From Symsagittifera roscoffensis (lineage: Eukaryota; Xenacoelomorpha; Acoela; Convolutidae): DNA of 64,000 nt. Positions 12,688-25,237 of this stretch are shown piece by piece. Positions within the stretch are counted from its first letter, which is position 1. Every line of letters starts with the position of its first letter. The notes beneath the pieces were generated by a model. The model was not told where the DNA came from. It saw only the letters and a program-made list of their open reading frames with translations, and did not search any database. A program made the translations under genes and the position numbers. The stretch spans positions 30,482,776 through 30,546,775 of the forward strand of contig NC_087069.1 in the NCBI RefSeq assembly GCF_963678635.1, in the 5' to 3' direction.

Positions 12688-13114
12688 ATGCCCTCATCAC
12701 CATCATCGACCCCTCCAGACCCTTACCATAGTACAATACAAAGAACCCTTATATCACTTCAGTTCTTTTCTCAAAAAATTGCCAAAAATATTCCGTCAGG
12801 TTTTTTAGGTTGAACACCAACTTCTGAATAAACTCGTGAAATCCCTTGAATCCACCATTTCATCACAAAAACTTCCACATTGGATGACACAAAACTTTTT
12901 GCAAGGTGAACCCAATCCTGTAGATGATCCACTAGAAACTTCTTCAGATACCTCCATACCATTGCCAGAAACCTTATCCCTTCCATCAACACCTTCAGTC
13001 ACCGATCAAACACCATCAGCTACATTTCCCCATAACTTTCCAAGTCACATAGATGAAAAACAGCTTGAACTACAAGGCACAAATACAATTTTACGCTTGA
13101 AAAAATACGCTTAG
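12688..13114 (+). pseudogene. Ser/Pro-rich ORF, unit C (frameshifted)
   Basis: Same break as unit B (GGTTTTTTAGGTTGAACA), with the second half open at 12836-13114. Confidence 0.35.
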
Positions 13115-13179
13115 AACTTGAAAAAAATACGATAGATATACAGAAAAGACCATAAATTATATCACATTTTATAACCCTA

Positions 13180-15223
13180 TTCCAGGACTATCGCACACAT
13201 GTATCTTTTAATAGTTTTTTTTTTCAAAAAAACGTTTCTTGTTACAGTAAATTTTGGTCCCATAAATCACAAAAACCCTTTCCACCGAACAAAACCACAA
13301 GATTTTCTTGTTACAATTATGATTGTGAAGATCACCAACAAAAAACACTATATAAATATGGCATTGACCAGGTCACACAATGAGAATCTGAACCTCAAGA
13401 CATTGAACCAACAACTATAGTAGCTACATTTTATTCCAACGCCCGAGCTACAATTCTAACAGGTTATAAACTCACAGGAAAATTCTTTGAAAAGAAAGTA
13501 CATTGTTCAAAAGTTTCAAATGAAAAAAAAACAGACTCAATCTTGAATCTTTTTAGCAAAATAATATGAAAAGATTATTAAATCTCAACCTTGAAGATTG
13601 TAAAAATAAACTCAAACGCTTAAAAACAATTACAATTGCAATCAAAAATCTTAAACAAGTAAAATGTCACATTTTGTCAGACTCTGCACATCAAGCATAA
13701 CTTGAACACCACCAAGGTCAGATCCAACTAGAGGATAAACTCCCTTGTCATGGCGCCCACAGACGTTTAACCTATCATTTATTTGATAAAAGTTGAGTAC
13801 CTCATATTGGAATAAAAAAATCTATTAAACTGTAAGGCAGATACAAAAAAATCAGGCTACCAAAAAATATTTTTTTTTTCGATTGGAAAATTTAACTAGA
13901 AAAAATACAATAAATCCAAGATTTAACAGACGTTACTATATTATATCAAGCCGTTCGCTTACCTTGCAAAAACGATCAAGGATATTGCGATCTCACTACA
14001 CTAACGCAGACAACCATAGTTTGGTTCCTTGAAGACACAAGTACCACATTGCAGGTTGCTAAACTTCACGCAAGAATGATAGAATTTCACAAAAAAAGTT
14101 TATAGAATCCTATACCCTTTGATAAAATCAACCCTGACCAAACAAGATCAAACACGATTCAATATAATATCAAACATGGTATAGAAAAATAATTAAAACG
14201 TTTTGAGGTTTACCCTGAAACTGAAGTAGCAAGCCAAAACCCCAAACCACTTTTCATAACAAAAAACTCAGAAATTATTGTGAAAATACGAAAAAAATTC
14301 AACTTAAAAACAGGCAAAGTAATTGTAAACATGCTCGGCCCAATAAGAAAGAGAGGAGACAAAAAAATCTTACATCCCGGTAGCATTCTACAGAAATGGA
14401 GACATTGGAGAACAAAGTGATAAGCAAAAGCTAGATTACATAAAAAGCAGAGTTTTTCAAGAAATGTCACTTTCCCAATTAGAAACACTGATTCATTTAT
14501 ATGAATTAGAACGAACACAAATACTACAATCTCTCGGTTTAGCGGTACTAAAAGTACATTACGCAGGATATCTCTTGTCAAGCAACAGCTCTAATTTTTT
14601 TGATTACGAAGAAAACATCCTTTAGTGCTACACATAAACTAAAAATACACTAAAAACCTTTAACCATTTTTTGTTTTTGGAGACAAGAGATGCTATCAAC
14701 GCATGTTTATATTTTATAAAAACAAAAGAATTTTTGTAGACACCCTATTACGCTGAAATTTTTTTTGGGTTACAGTTGTCACACGTGATCTGAAAATGCC
14801 ACAATGTAGTACAGCTTAACACAAGCGGAGATAAATTTTATCTTCTCAATCCATATCCTACCATAATGTCTCCTTTCAAGAAAATCTCACCTGAAAGCAT
14901 ATGTGCAACCGCTCGTAACCAAACTTAGACCTAAAATCGATTTGACCAAATTCAAAATTGAGATGGCGATTCCTGGTTTGATGACATTGAAAAGAGTACT
15001 GAGTTACAACCCAAAGCTGATGGTGGAGTTAGCCATGTCAAGTTGGAATGCTTGTCAATGTTGCTAATTTCGTAGCTCCCAGCGTTGAAATGCGAGCTGG
15101 TAGAAAGTTTGGCTTGACCGGCATGAGAAAATGCAGGGTTTCTAGGATGAATATAGCTCAGAAATCAGTGTCGCAAAAGGTTGCGAAGTTTGGCGAGTCA
15201 AAATATTAAAAATTGTTTTTACT
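13180..15223 (+). pseudogene. Envelope-like protein remnant, unit C/D junction
   Basis: Same layout as 2990-5022. A four-base insertion near 13911 and other small indels shift the frame, so the 78-codon stretch seen in A and B is no longer open. The downstream short frames are also partly lost. Confidence 0.4.
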
Positions 15224-15704
15224 TTTGCGCTAAAATAAAAGGTATATTATTCAAACTCATTCCACTCAAACGCCCAAGCCTCTTTTCTGGAGTTTCCACT
15301 GTTTTTTGTGGCTCACTCGTTTTTTTCCGCCACAATCCCTACCCCCATATTTTGGATACAAAAATAAAAAGTTTTGGCTTTGAAATTGACTCAGGCTAAA
15401 TTTGTGAACAAAATCAAGTATGTTAGAATTTTATCTGGCTCGTAGGCCTGTCAAATTTACAAAGTTAAAATTATACCGAACCTTAAAGAAAATGTCTGTT
15501 TTTGCTTTTTGACACACTAAGGATAGAGCCTTACAGATACAATAGCATTACACATATAAAACAGTTCAACATACAGAATTGCTTTTCGTTTAGGGGTTTA
15601 GGTTAATGCCAAACAAACGCAACACTTGATCCTACACAAGAAAGAGCATAAAGAGTAAAAATCATTTTAAAACTATTAGACATCTTTCAATCAACAATCC
15701 TTGG

Positions 15705-18700
15705 TGAAGGACTATCCATTAATAAAATTAAAAATGATTTAACACGAAACACAGAATAGTTCGAAAAAAAGTTCTTTTTTAAATTAACCTTTCAAATCTC
15801 AAAATGTACCCCGATAAACAACAACATATTCTGACAACGTTAAATTTTCAACATTCTTAGTTTAATCAGCCAGAATTTGAACAATGAGCAGAATTATTAT
15901 TAAAAAATCTCATAGTTTATGCTACATCAAAGTTTGATGTTGGAAATTTCAGTCACTACTACACATTTTACTTAAGCCAGACGCAGTTTACAAAAAACAA
16001 CGCCCAAGAAAAGTTCCAATATACTTGTAAGACAAAGTAAACAGACTTTTTGACATTCTAGAACAATATGAAACTAACTCACCAGTAATCAAAAAACAAC
16101 AACCTAAAAGAAACACATTTGTAAATCTAGTTTTTTTCTATCTAAAAGAGAATCACTCAAATTCGTTCTAGATGCACGTTATTTGAACTCTCTAATTGAT
16201 GAATCAAAATGCAATTGGCAATAGAAATGCAAAAGAACCAATACAAATAATACTCACAAGAATAAATGGACATTATTATACCTTCGCAGATATGAATAGT
16301 GCGTATAATCAAAAGATCAAAAGCCATTAGACGAGCATTCATGTCGACTGACACAATTTATTATTGGAAAGCAACAACACGAAATTAAAAGACTACTTTC
16401 CGGCATATCTATGGGACCAGCAGACTTTTCTGCTTTTATAAGAACGAACTGTAGACCACTAATTCTAAGTAAAAACATCATTAAATAATTGACGATGTTT
16501 TCATACGATCACAAAAAAAACGAAAAAAACGTTCAAAGTTAAAGACAAATACCACCAAATTATGCTAGAAGAAAACATGAAAGCAGCCCCAGATACATCA
16601 CACTTTTTCCTCACTCGTGTAATGTTTTTTGGACATATTTTTGAAGGCATCACAATAACATCATTAAAATCCCAAATCAATGCAATTTTAAAACTCCAAA
16701 CACCATCCAATAAAAGAAACTCCAAGAATTCCTTGGAAAGCTAAACTTTTAAAGTAAATTTGTATTTATGATGCAACTATATCTCAGACCAATCTACAAA
16801 ATTCTTAGACAACAAAATAATTTTGAATGGACCTTAGAACAGCAAAAAGGCTTTGATGAAATTAGAACCCTTCTCACAGAACAAAGTTCAAACACAATTC
16901 CAAACTCAAATTAACCATTCTACGCTGCGATCGATGCTTCCAATTGATCGGTGCAACCTTTTTACAATCTCATCCAGGAACTAATTAAATGAACCTTATA
17001 TCAGCCTATTCAAGATTTTTCATGCAAGCAGAAATCAGACTCTCCACACTTATGAGAGAATGTACAGCTATTCAATAACAGAATATGAACTCTTAAAACT
17101 TGGATTACAATATCTAACAAATAAAAATAACAAGCCAATAGTTTTTTTTTATTTACACTAATCCAAATCTAATCCTAATCATAAAGAACACAGACTTCAA
17201 CTCATTTTAGTGAAATTTCCAAAACAAGATGGAGTTCGGAAATCAGTCAAAAAACCTTGCTTTACGAGACACACTTAGTCTAAATACATCACTCGAACTA
17301 CTAACACGAAAAACAACTTAAAATACCGCAAAAAAAATTCTTTTTCGCAAAACACGATTAGTTTGTGAATACGCAGTAAAAATAGACTCCGATCTCGAAT
17401 AGGATAATTAACTTAGAAAACTGTACACTTTATCTAGATTGCCAAAACAACCACTAAGAAGAAGATTTATAAAGTAAAGATACATTTAAACCAATACCAT
17501 ATTCATCATGGATAAAAACAACACACAACTGAAAGCTTAACAACAAAAATCACAACGAAATAAATCCTTTCTCTTAATAGAAAAAGAAAACCTAACTGAC
17601 AAAATAACTTCATCCCGAATCAAAACTAAAATACACAATCAACAAAAGCTTTGATATACAAGACCCCCTAGATAATATTCCTCTATCAAAGAACGAAATT
17701 CAAAAATTTTTCTCCCAGCATAGAGCATTATCACCTCAGGTTTTACAGAAATATCAAACTCTTGACCCTATTAGCAGACAACTTAACTCTTGGAATAATT
17801 GTAAATCAAAACTCATCATAATTTTAGGATATTAAAACCCTATTCCGATAATTCCGAAAATTTAACAATACAACGACAAATGAAAACACTGATATCTTAG
17901 AATATCATTATCTAGAAACCAAAGTACCATGTTTACCACTAAGATTAATCTAAGAATTTTTCACATATCTATTTCGTTGAATACAAAACAACTTCTAGGA
18001 TCAGAAAAGACATTTTGATTTCACTCAAAATTTCTATTTTCCAAATGCACCAATTTGGATAAAAGTACTTTGCAATGACTGTATTACATGCCAGTTAAAT
18101 AAACCCTTTCCAAACCAAAAACAGATAGTAGAAAAACAAGTCTTTAAAGGACAAACTTTATATTTTAAGCATAGAATTTCATTTGATACAAAAGGACCTG
18201 AATTCCATTTCAGAAAGAATTTCCTATATAATGGTTGTAGTAGATATTTTTTAAAATTATATTGCACTCAACCTTGTACCCTATTTTAACGCTTAAAACG
18301 CATACACAACACGTTAGGAACACTGAATAGCAAGTTTTGGACTTCCTGATGTCCTTGCCACATACATCGAAACTGAATTCAAAAACAATAAAATAAATAA
18401 ACTATGTCATCTTTTTAGTATCAAACATAAACCTAGAACATCACATGCCCCATGGGCAAATGGACTAGTCGAAGACATGAACCGTTCCCTAAAAAACAAT
18501 CAATGTATACTAAACGGAAACGATCAAAATTACACCGCTAGGTCATGGGATATAAAATTATTCTGATTAGATAACAACATATAATTCTCGGATATCAACA
18601 ACATTTGGACTATCACCATTTGAAATGGTTTTTAAGCAAAAACAACTAAAAACTAGTGATCATTGTTGACGAAAGCTAATGATCAAAATTCGATACTTCA

Positions 18701-18905
18701 TCATCTACCACAAGCACCCAAAAAACTCTTAACGAAAAATCAGAAAAATCTCCAAAACAAATAGTTCAAAAACAAATAATTAATCGCAAAATGAACGACA
18801 AAGTTTTATTACCTGAAATAAAAAAAAATCACAACAACGCCAATCATCTCGACTTATGAACCGAGAAATGATTATAAAGTTTTTATCCCACAATCTAAAA
18901 TACTA
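15705..18905 (+). pseudogene. pol: Ty3/gypsy pol remnant, unit D
   Basis: Same module order and lesions as 5490-8700: the damaged YxDD box at about 16488, RNase H at 16790-16960, FDTKGP at about 18182, and the second catalytic Asp of integrase lost in TYIETEF at about 18360. Additional private stops have accumulated, for example in the RNase H segment near 16911. Confidence 0.8.
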
Positions 18906-19698
18906 AACAAAGTCAAATTCTAGCAACCATCTGATTATTTAAAATCTCCAACATATTTTCTATTTATCTAAAAAAAATTCTAGCACAAATATATATCGAT
19001 TTTTTTCACAACTAAATCAATTCAAAACCAATCAATCAAATCACTGGATCTATAACTCTAGAACTTGATCAATAAATCTAACTTCAACACGTCCATCTCA
19101 AAAATAACTACTACCCTCAAGATTGACAATTTAAACGAACATTGTATAAAAGTTACACACTCTTCTATCAATCAAAACAAAAGTGAACAGTTTTGTCTCA
19201 ATTTATACCTCCAGTATCACCAAGTGGAAAAAAATAAAATAACCTGAAGACAAAATCTAAACTGATCACGTAGACTAAGACACTCTACCTCCCAAAAACC
19301 CCTAATCATCCCACAAATAAAAACTTGAATTGAAAAAGTAATACCTAAACACCCACCTCTTCACCAAAAACTCTTCATATTCAACCCATTTGTCAAAAAT
19401 CAATAAACAATTCATCCCACTTATTTTCCACTTCGAAAAAAACACTAATTGGATAAAGCAAAGCAATTTTCAAATGCTTTTTTTCCAACTCAGTTAAACG
19501 AAATATTGAAATATTTTTTTCAAACTTTCTTTCAATCTGTTCAATACTTCAATCTTAATACTCATTTGTCAAATCTTTAGAACCCAATTTATAACTTTCT
19601 ACTCCCTCATCCAGACCCATATTTCTCTCTCAAAAACCATTTACCACCTAGTCAGGTACGATACTGAACAATTTCCTAAATGATACGAAGCTTACTAA

Positions 19699-19862
19699 AT
19701 GAAAAAGACATTTTTTCTTTTCGTCATTTTTCTCATCTCACCATTTTCTCTATTCTGACTTTTGATGAGTGTATAAAAAAAACAAAAATTGCTTCGATAT
19801 TAGCAACAGTTGTAATTGTTATTTTTGCTGAAAAATTTTATAAAGAAGACAGACTTATGTAA
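19699..19862 (+). pseudogene. Small membrane ORF, unit D (one-base deletion)
   Basis: Same ATG context as 9485, with one base lost in the first hydrophobic segment (TTTCTCTATTCTG). A longer frame from 19680 reads into the second half by using another start, which is probably chance. Confidence 0.45.
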
Positions 19863-20256
19863 AACAAAATTATATGAAGTAAAGTTCAAAATTGCTGATC
19901 AAAACCCTTTCAAGGATTCCCCTCCTACAAACTCACACAAAGGACCCGCAAGAACACCTACATCCAGCCAAACAAATCATCTCAATCATCTACTTGTGTC
20001 TCACATGTAGAAAAACCATACACCTTTGAAAAAAGACACGCAGCATTATCTGAATCACTGATACCAGCCAATCGTCAAGCAAACCTATGTGAACCACAAT
20101 ACAAACCAACTTATAAAATTTACACCTCACTACAACAGGATTTTAACAAAAAAAGACATTTAAGCAAAAAAAGTAAAATTTCTCAACTACACTAGACAGA
20201 CAATTTTTTCACCCTCGAAGCAATAGGAGTCTAACAACACCAATAATTTAATTTAT

Positions 20257-20674
20257 ATGCCCTCATCACCATCATCGACCCCTCCAGACCTTTAACGTAG
20301 TACAATACAAAGAACCCTTACATCACTTCAGTTCTTTTCTCAAAAATTTACCCAAAAAATTCCGTCAGGTTTTTTAGGTTCAACACCAACTTCTGAATAA
20401 ACTCGTGAAATCCCTTGAATCCCCCATTTCATCACAAAAACTTCCACATTAGATGACACAAAACTTTTCGCAAGGTGAACCCAATCCTGTAAATGATCCA
20501 CTAGAAATTTCTTCAGATACCTCCAGACTATTGCCAGAAACCTTATCCCTTCCATCAACACCTTCAGTCACCGATCAAACACCATCAGCTACATTTCCCC
20601 ATAACTTTCCAAGTCACATAGATGAAAAACCTCGTGAACTACAAGGCACAAATACAATTTTACGCTTAGATTGA
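20257..20674 (+). pseudogene. Ser/Pro-rich ORF, unit D (frameshifted)
   Basis: Broken near 20375 and again by a stop at about 20452. The segment 20453-20674 is open and runs on into the D-specific 250-base segment that the other copies lack. Confidence 0.35.
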
Positions 20675-20989
20675 AACTCCTTTGTAGCACCCTCTCCACT
20701 TTTCGGCCAACACCTTGATGGTAATCGACTTCCTAATTGGGCACTAAACAGACTCGTTATTCACAAGGACATTCAAGAACGTAATATCTGAAAACTTTCA
20801 CAACGAAATTTAACTCTTAAACTTTTAAATAACAGGAGAACTAAACAATTTGGTACATCACCCATTATCAATTTCAACAACAAACATCAACGTTCAGCTT
20901 TTACCCCCTCCATTTATTTCAACAGAACTTGAAATAAATACGATAGATATACAAAAAAGACCATAAATTATATCTTATTTTATAGCCCT

Positions 20990-23134
20990 ATTCCAGGACT
21001 ATCGCACACATGTATCTTTTAATAGTTTTTTTTTTTAAAAAACGCTTCTTGTTACAGTACATTTTGGTCCCATAGATCACAAAAACCCTTTCCACCGAAC
21101 AAAACCACAAGATCTTCTTGTTGCAATTATGATTGTGAAGATCACCAACGAAAACACTAAATAAATATGGAATTGACCAGAATTGACCTGGTCACACAAT
21201 GTGAATCTGAACCACAAGACATTGAACCAACAACTATAGTAGCTACACTTTATTCCAACGCCCGAGCTATAACTCTAACAGATTGTAAACTTACAGGAAA
21301 ATTCTTTGAAAAGAAAGAACATTGTTCACAAGTTTCAAATGAAAAAAAAAACAGACTCAATCCTGAATCTTTTTAGCAAAATAATTTGAAAAGATTATTA
21401 AATCACTACCCTGAAGATTGTAAGAATAAACTCAAATGCTTAAAAACAGTTACAATTGCGATCAAAAATCTTAAACAAGTAAGTTCTCACGTTTTGTCAG
21501 ACTCTGCACATCAAGCATAACTTGAACACCACCAAGGTCATATACAACTAGAGGATAAACTCCCTTGTCATGGCGCCCAGAGACGTTTAACCTATCGTTT
21601 AGTTGATAAAATTTGAATACCTCATATTGAAATAAAGAATCTATTAAACTGTAAGGCAGACACAAAAAATCAGGCTACCAAAAACATCTTTTTTTTTCGA
21701 TTGGAAAATTTAACTAGAAAAAACACAATAAATTCAAGATTTATCAGACGTTATTATATTATATCAAGCCGTTCGCTTACCTTGCAAAAACGATCAAGGA
21801 TATTGCGATCTCACTACACGAACGCAGACAACCATAGTTTGGTTCCTTGAAGACACATGTACCACATTGCAGGTTGCTAAACTTCACGCAAGAATGATAG
21901 AATTTCAAAAAAAAACTTTATAGAATCCTTTACCCTTTGATAAAATCAACCCTGACCAAACAAGATCAAACACGATTCAATATAATATCAAACATGGTAT
22001 AGAAAATTAATTAAAACGTTTTGAGGTTTACCCTGAAACTGAAGTAGCAAGCCAAAACCCCAAACCACTTTTCATAACACAAAACTCAGAAAGTATTGTA
22101 AAAATACGAAAAAAATTCGACTTAAAATTAGCGAAGTAATATTAAACAGGCTCGGCCCAATAAGAAAGAGAGGAGACAAAAAAAACTTACATCCCGGTAG
22201 CATTCTCCAGAAATAGAAACATTGGAGAACAAAGTTTGTCCAGAAAACAAGGACAGTACAAGACTACAGTACAAGACTATTCATATCACATGTGAATAAC
22301 CTTATTTTGGCTCAATCTACTATGACATTCATCTCAAAACGATAAGCAAAAGCTAGATTACATAATAAGCAGAATTTTTTCAAGAAATGTCAGTTTCCCA
22401 ATTAGAAACACTGATTCATTTATATGAATTAGAACGAACACAAAACTACAATCTCTCGGTTTAGCGGTACTAAAAATACATTACGCAGGATATCTCTTGT
22501 CAAGCAACAGCTCTAATTTTTTTGATTATGAAGGAAACATCCTTTAGTGCTACACATAAACTAAAAATACACTAAAACCTTTAACCATTTTTTGTTTTTG
22601 GAGACAAGAGATGCTATCAACGCATGTTTATATTTTATAAAAACAAAATAATTTTTGTAGACACCTCATTACGCTGAAATTTTTTTTTGGGTTACAGTTG
22701 TCACACGTGATCTGAAAATAGCCACAATGTAAAACAGCTTAACACAAGCGGAGATAAATTTTATCTTCTCAATCCATATCCTACCATAATGTCTCTTTTC
22801 AAGAAAATCTCACCTGAAAGCATATGTGCAACCGCTCGAAACCAAACTTAGACCTAAAATTGATTTGACCAAATTCAAAATTGAGATTGCGATTCCTGGT
22901 TTGATGACAATGAAAAGAGTACTGAGTTACAACCCAAAGCTGATGGTTGATTTAGCCATGTCAAGTTGGAATGCTTGTCTATGTTGCTAATTTCGTAGCT
23001 CCCAGAGTTGAAATGCGAGCTGGTAGAACGTTTTGCTTGACCGGCATGAGAAAATGCAAGGTCTCTAGGATGAATATAGCTCAGAAATCAATTACGCAAA
23101 AGGTTGCGAAGTTTGGCGAGTCAAAATATTAAAA
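20990..23134 (+). pseudogene. Envelope-like protein remnant, unit D/E junction
   Basis: The best-preserved N-terminal part is the 69-codon frame at 21167-21376, which has two Cys (TDCKLTGKFF and KKEHC). It continues in changing frames to about 23134. This copy keeps Cys in the EDTCTT block where A and B read EDTSTT, so the right-hand copy looks closer to the ancestral state. Confidence 0.4.
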
Positions 23135-23400
23135 ATTGTTTTTACTTTTGCGCTGAAATAAAAGTAAAACAATGCGTAAAATAATTCACACTCATTCCAC
23201 TCAAACACCCAAGCCTTTTTTCTGGAGTTTCCAGTGTTTTTTGTGGCTCACTAGTTTTTTCCGCCACAACCCTACCCCCATATTTCGGATACAAAGTTAA
23301 AAATATTGGCTTTGAAATTGACTCATGCCAAATTTGTGAACAGAATCAAGTATGTTAGAATTTTTTCTGGCTCGTAATTTTGTCAAATTCACAAAGTTAA
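21553..23400 (+). repeat. Array unit E (right end, envelope-like part only)
   Basis: Follows the unit through the envelope-like region and loses similarity near 23400, shortly after the segment equivalent to 5260. It carries about 105 bases at 22237-22341 that are missing from A, B and D. It is the most diverged copy, as expected for an array edge. Confidence 0.75.
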
Positions 23401-23431
23401 TACACCAATCAATCTTGTTAAAACCATAATT

Positions 23432-23629
23432 ATGAAAAACGAACTCCTAGCAATTCTACGATGGTCCTACTATTTTTTAGTAAGGTTGACTATATTTTAC
23501 GCATTGTTCAATTTTATAGGATTCCTCTCCTCACTAGTAACAAGAATCTATAAAACTTGCGCAATACATACACAAGTCAAAAGAAAATCTATCGTAGCAA
23601 TACTTATTGACGCACAAATTAGCAAATAG
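23432..23629 (+). CDS. Small hydrophobic ORF just right of the array
   Basis: 65 residues starting MKNELLAILRWSYYFLV, with a long hydrophobic N-terminal half and a Lys/Arg-containing tail. It begins 32 bases after similarity to the array ends. Size, hydrophobic profile and position before a Pro/Ser-rich region resemble the small membrane ORF of the array unit, but I see no sequence match. The minus-strand frame 23548-23730 overlapping its end is probably a shadow. Confidence 0.25.
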   Translation: MKNELLAILRWSYYFLVRLTIFYALFNFIGFLSSLVTRIYKTCAIHTQVKRKSIVAILIDAQISK

Positions 23630-24901
23630 AATGAAAAATGTTCTACAAAACCAAACATATACGTTAGTCCGCAAGACAATACAAATACAACACCCACAGC
23701 ACCATCAGGTTTACACAGTTTACAAAACAACCATCCTTTTTTGCTAGTCCCACAAATTTAAAGAATTACACCTTTGTCCACCGAACCGATTTTTCATTCA
23801 AACAACTTACAATAGAGCCCCATTTTTCATGCAACACCCCAACAACCCACTATTGACGACAAATATGAGCAAATTGTTGATCAGCAGCCTACCTTAAATT
23901 TTTGTTCTCAAAATAACCATCTTTTCAGCTCACAAAGAGCCGCAAAGTTGGATCCCTCAACCGTTCTATTTCCTCTCCATCCAATCTCTATGACCACGAT
24001 TCCCTCAATACATTTTCAGACCTCACCTCTTCCCCTTACCCAATTTTTCCTTCTAACTCACCAAACATCGACTCATATGACTCAAATCAAACAGTTTTCA
24101 ATACCATATCTGAAAACAATTACTACGAAGTTGAAACTCCCGATGAATTCCTTGACTCCATCCCAGTCTAACTAATTTTTACCAACCAATTTTCCAACCC
24201 ATAACTCCATCCAACACTGTTGAACCCTCTATTTACCACTTCCTCACATACTTATGCTACCCCTACCTTTTCTCCTCTCTCATTTGATGCACCCAATGCC
24301 TCTAGCCCAATCACAGACGACCAACTGGAGAATGATTTAGATGAATTTCCTACCCACCAGCAATAAATTCGTAACACAATTGTTGCATTCACAATTCACC
24401 AACTAACCCACTCCGCATCCACTCCCAAATCTTCTATCCCTTATGCCTACCTTGCCCCCACGCTAACACACAGAATTTTCATGAAAGGAAAACATCCTAA
24501 CGCTAATTCATTTTCTCTCATTAGCGACCCACAATCATCCCGACTTTATTCCCACCACGCACATCATACTAATAAACCTAAATTTATTATTCATAACCTT
24601 ACATTTTCCCCAAAATAATTACTACAAAGGCGAGAACGCAGCCCAACGAGCACAACATGTAGATTAACAATCCCTATTCCCCACATTTTCATGGATTTCC
24701 TACTATCATCTTACTAACCCACTGAAAGTACCCCTTAAGAAGAATGCCGACAATAACGAACTTTGCGATTCTATCATTCATCAATTAAAAAACGCTCTTC
24801 ACCTGTATTAATTTACAAATATCGGACTAAATCAAACACTAATTACACTCACAGCACAAAAAGCTAACGGATATCCTATTAACCGTTACAATTATACCGT
24901 T
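23630..24901 (+). other. G-poor region with broken Ser/Pro-rich frames, unidentified
   Basis: The plus strand is very low in G and rich in A, C and T, like the array. Longer frames read Ser/Pro/Asn-rich sequence (for example 23948-24175, and a frame ending ETPDEFLDSIPV near 24170). Composition and order (small hydrophobic ORF, then Pro/Ser-rich sequence) echo the array unit. No domain recognised. Confidence 0.3.
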
Positions 24902-25237
24902 ATGAGATATATGAAAGATTCACCATTCGACACGGCCCCAACTTTCGACCATCTCATAGAACACGCACTAACAATCACTAAAGTTTGCGAACCATTCTTC
25001 AGTAAGTTTGATCACTTTGCCCTTACATTTTACTTCCGAACACAAAAAGAAAGTGGTAAACACGGTTCACATGAAGTCATGTTAAAACCTAAATTAACAC
25101 ACACTTACACTTATTGTCGATTCATCCAACGCCAATTTCTACACAGTTTATCATCACGCACCCAAAATCATCGCTTCATGATCATCAATTCTAAATACAC
25201 ATCTCTTTACTTCCTCAATTTTACATATTGTGATTAA
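24902..25237 (+). CDS. Unidentified 111-aa ORF
   Basis: The longest frame in its neighbourhood, from ATG 24902 to TAA 25235-25237. It starts MRYMKDSPFDTAPTFDHLI and has a basic, aromatic C-terminal half with three Cys (VCEP, YCRF and the last CD). No signal peptide or membrane segment. Sequence in the same style continues upstream to about 24720 and downstream to about 25550 with stops, so it may be part of a larger decayed protein. Not recognised. Confidence 0.3.
   Translation: MRYMKDSPFDTAPTFDHLIEHALTITKVCEPFFSKFDHFALTFYFRTQKESGKHGSHEVMLKPKLTHTYTYCRFIQRQFLHSLSSRTQNHRFMIINSKYTSLYFLNFTYCD

Larger units (their letters stand above)
10534..13732 (+). repeat. Array unit C (two internal deletions)
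   Basis: Starts in the segment equivalent to about 5050, keeps the RT region (10970-12020), then at about 12026 jumps to the segment equivalent to about 9385. RNase H and integrase are therefore lost. The small membrane ORF (12129-12292) and the Ser/Pro-rich region (12688-13114) follow, then the N-terminal envelope-like segment (from about 13180). Confidence 0.8.
13733..21552 (+). repeat. Array unit D, the complete unit (7.82 kb)
   Basis: The only copy in which every module follows without a large deletion. It also keeps a segment of about 250 bases at 20667-20930 that is absent at the same place in A, B and C. The stretch 18900-19690 matches 8700-9480 of unit B and holds no supportable gene. 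Divergence from A/B is visibly greater than that between A and B. Confidence 0.8.
1..23400 (+). mobile_element. Tandem array of decayed Ty3/gypsy-like elements with an envelope-like region
   Basis: The same landmark (GGATAAACTCCCTTGTCATG) starts at 1, 3543, 13733 and 21553, and the sequence after each is nearly identical for kilobases. One complete unit (13733-21552) is about 7.82 kb. It reads in order: envelope-like region, RT, RNase H, integrase, a small membrane ORF, a Ser/Pro-rich ORF, then the N-terminal half of the envelope-like region of the next unit. The other units are shortened by internal deletions. RT/RNase H/integrase order and motifs are those of Ty3/gypsy. All reading frames are broken by shared stops and frameshifts. 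I find no LTR pair, gag or aspartic protease inside the unit. The unit start is arbitrary, set by the first base of the window. Confidence 0.85.

Noticed and set aside
1-23400. CRISPR-like or bacterial prophage array
   Set aside because: Units are kilobases long and carry eukaryotic retroelement pol; no short spaced direct repeats.
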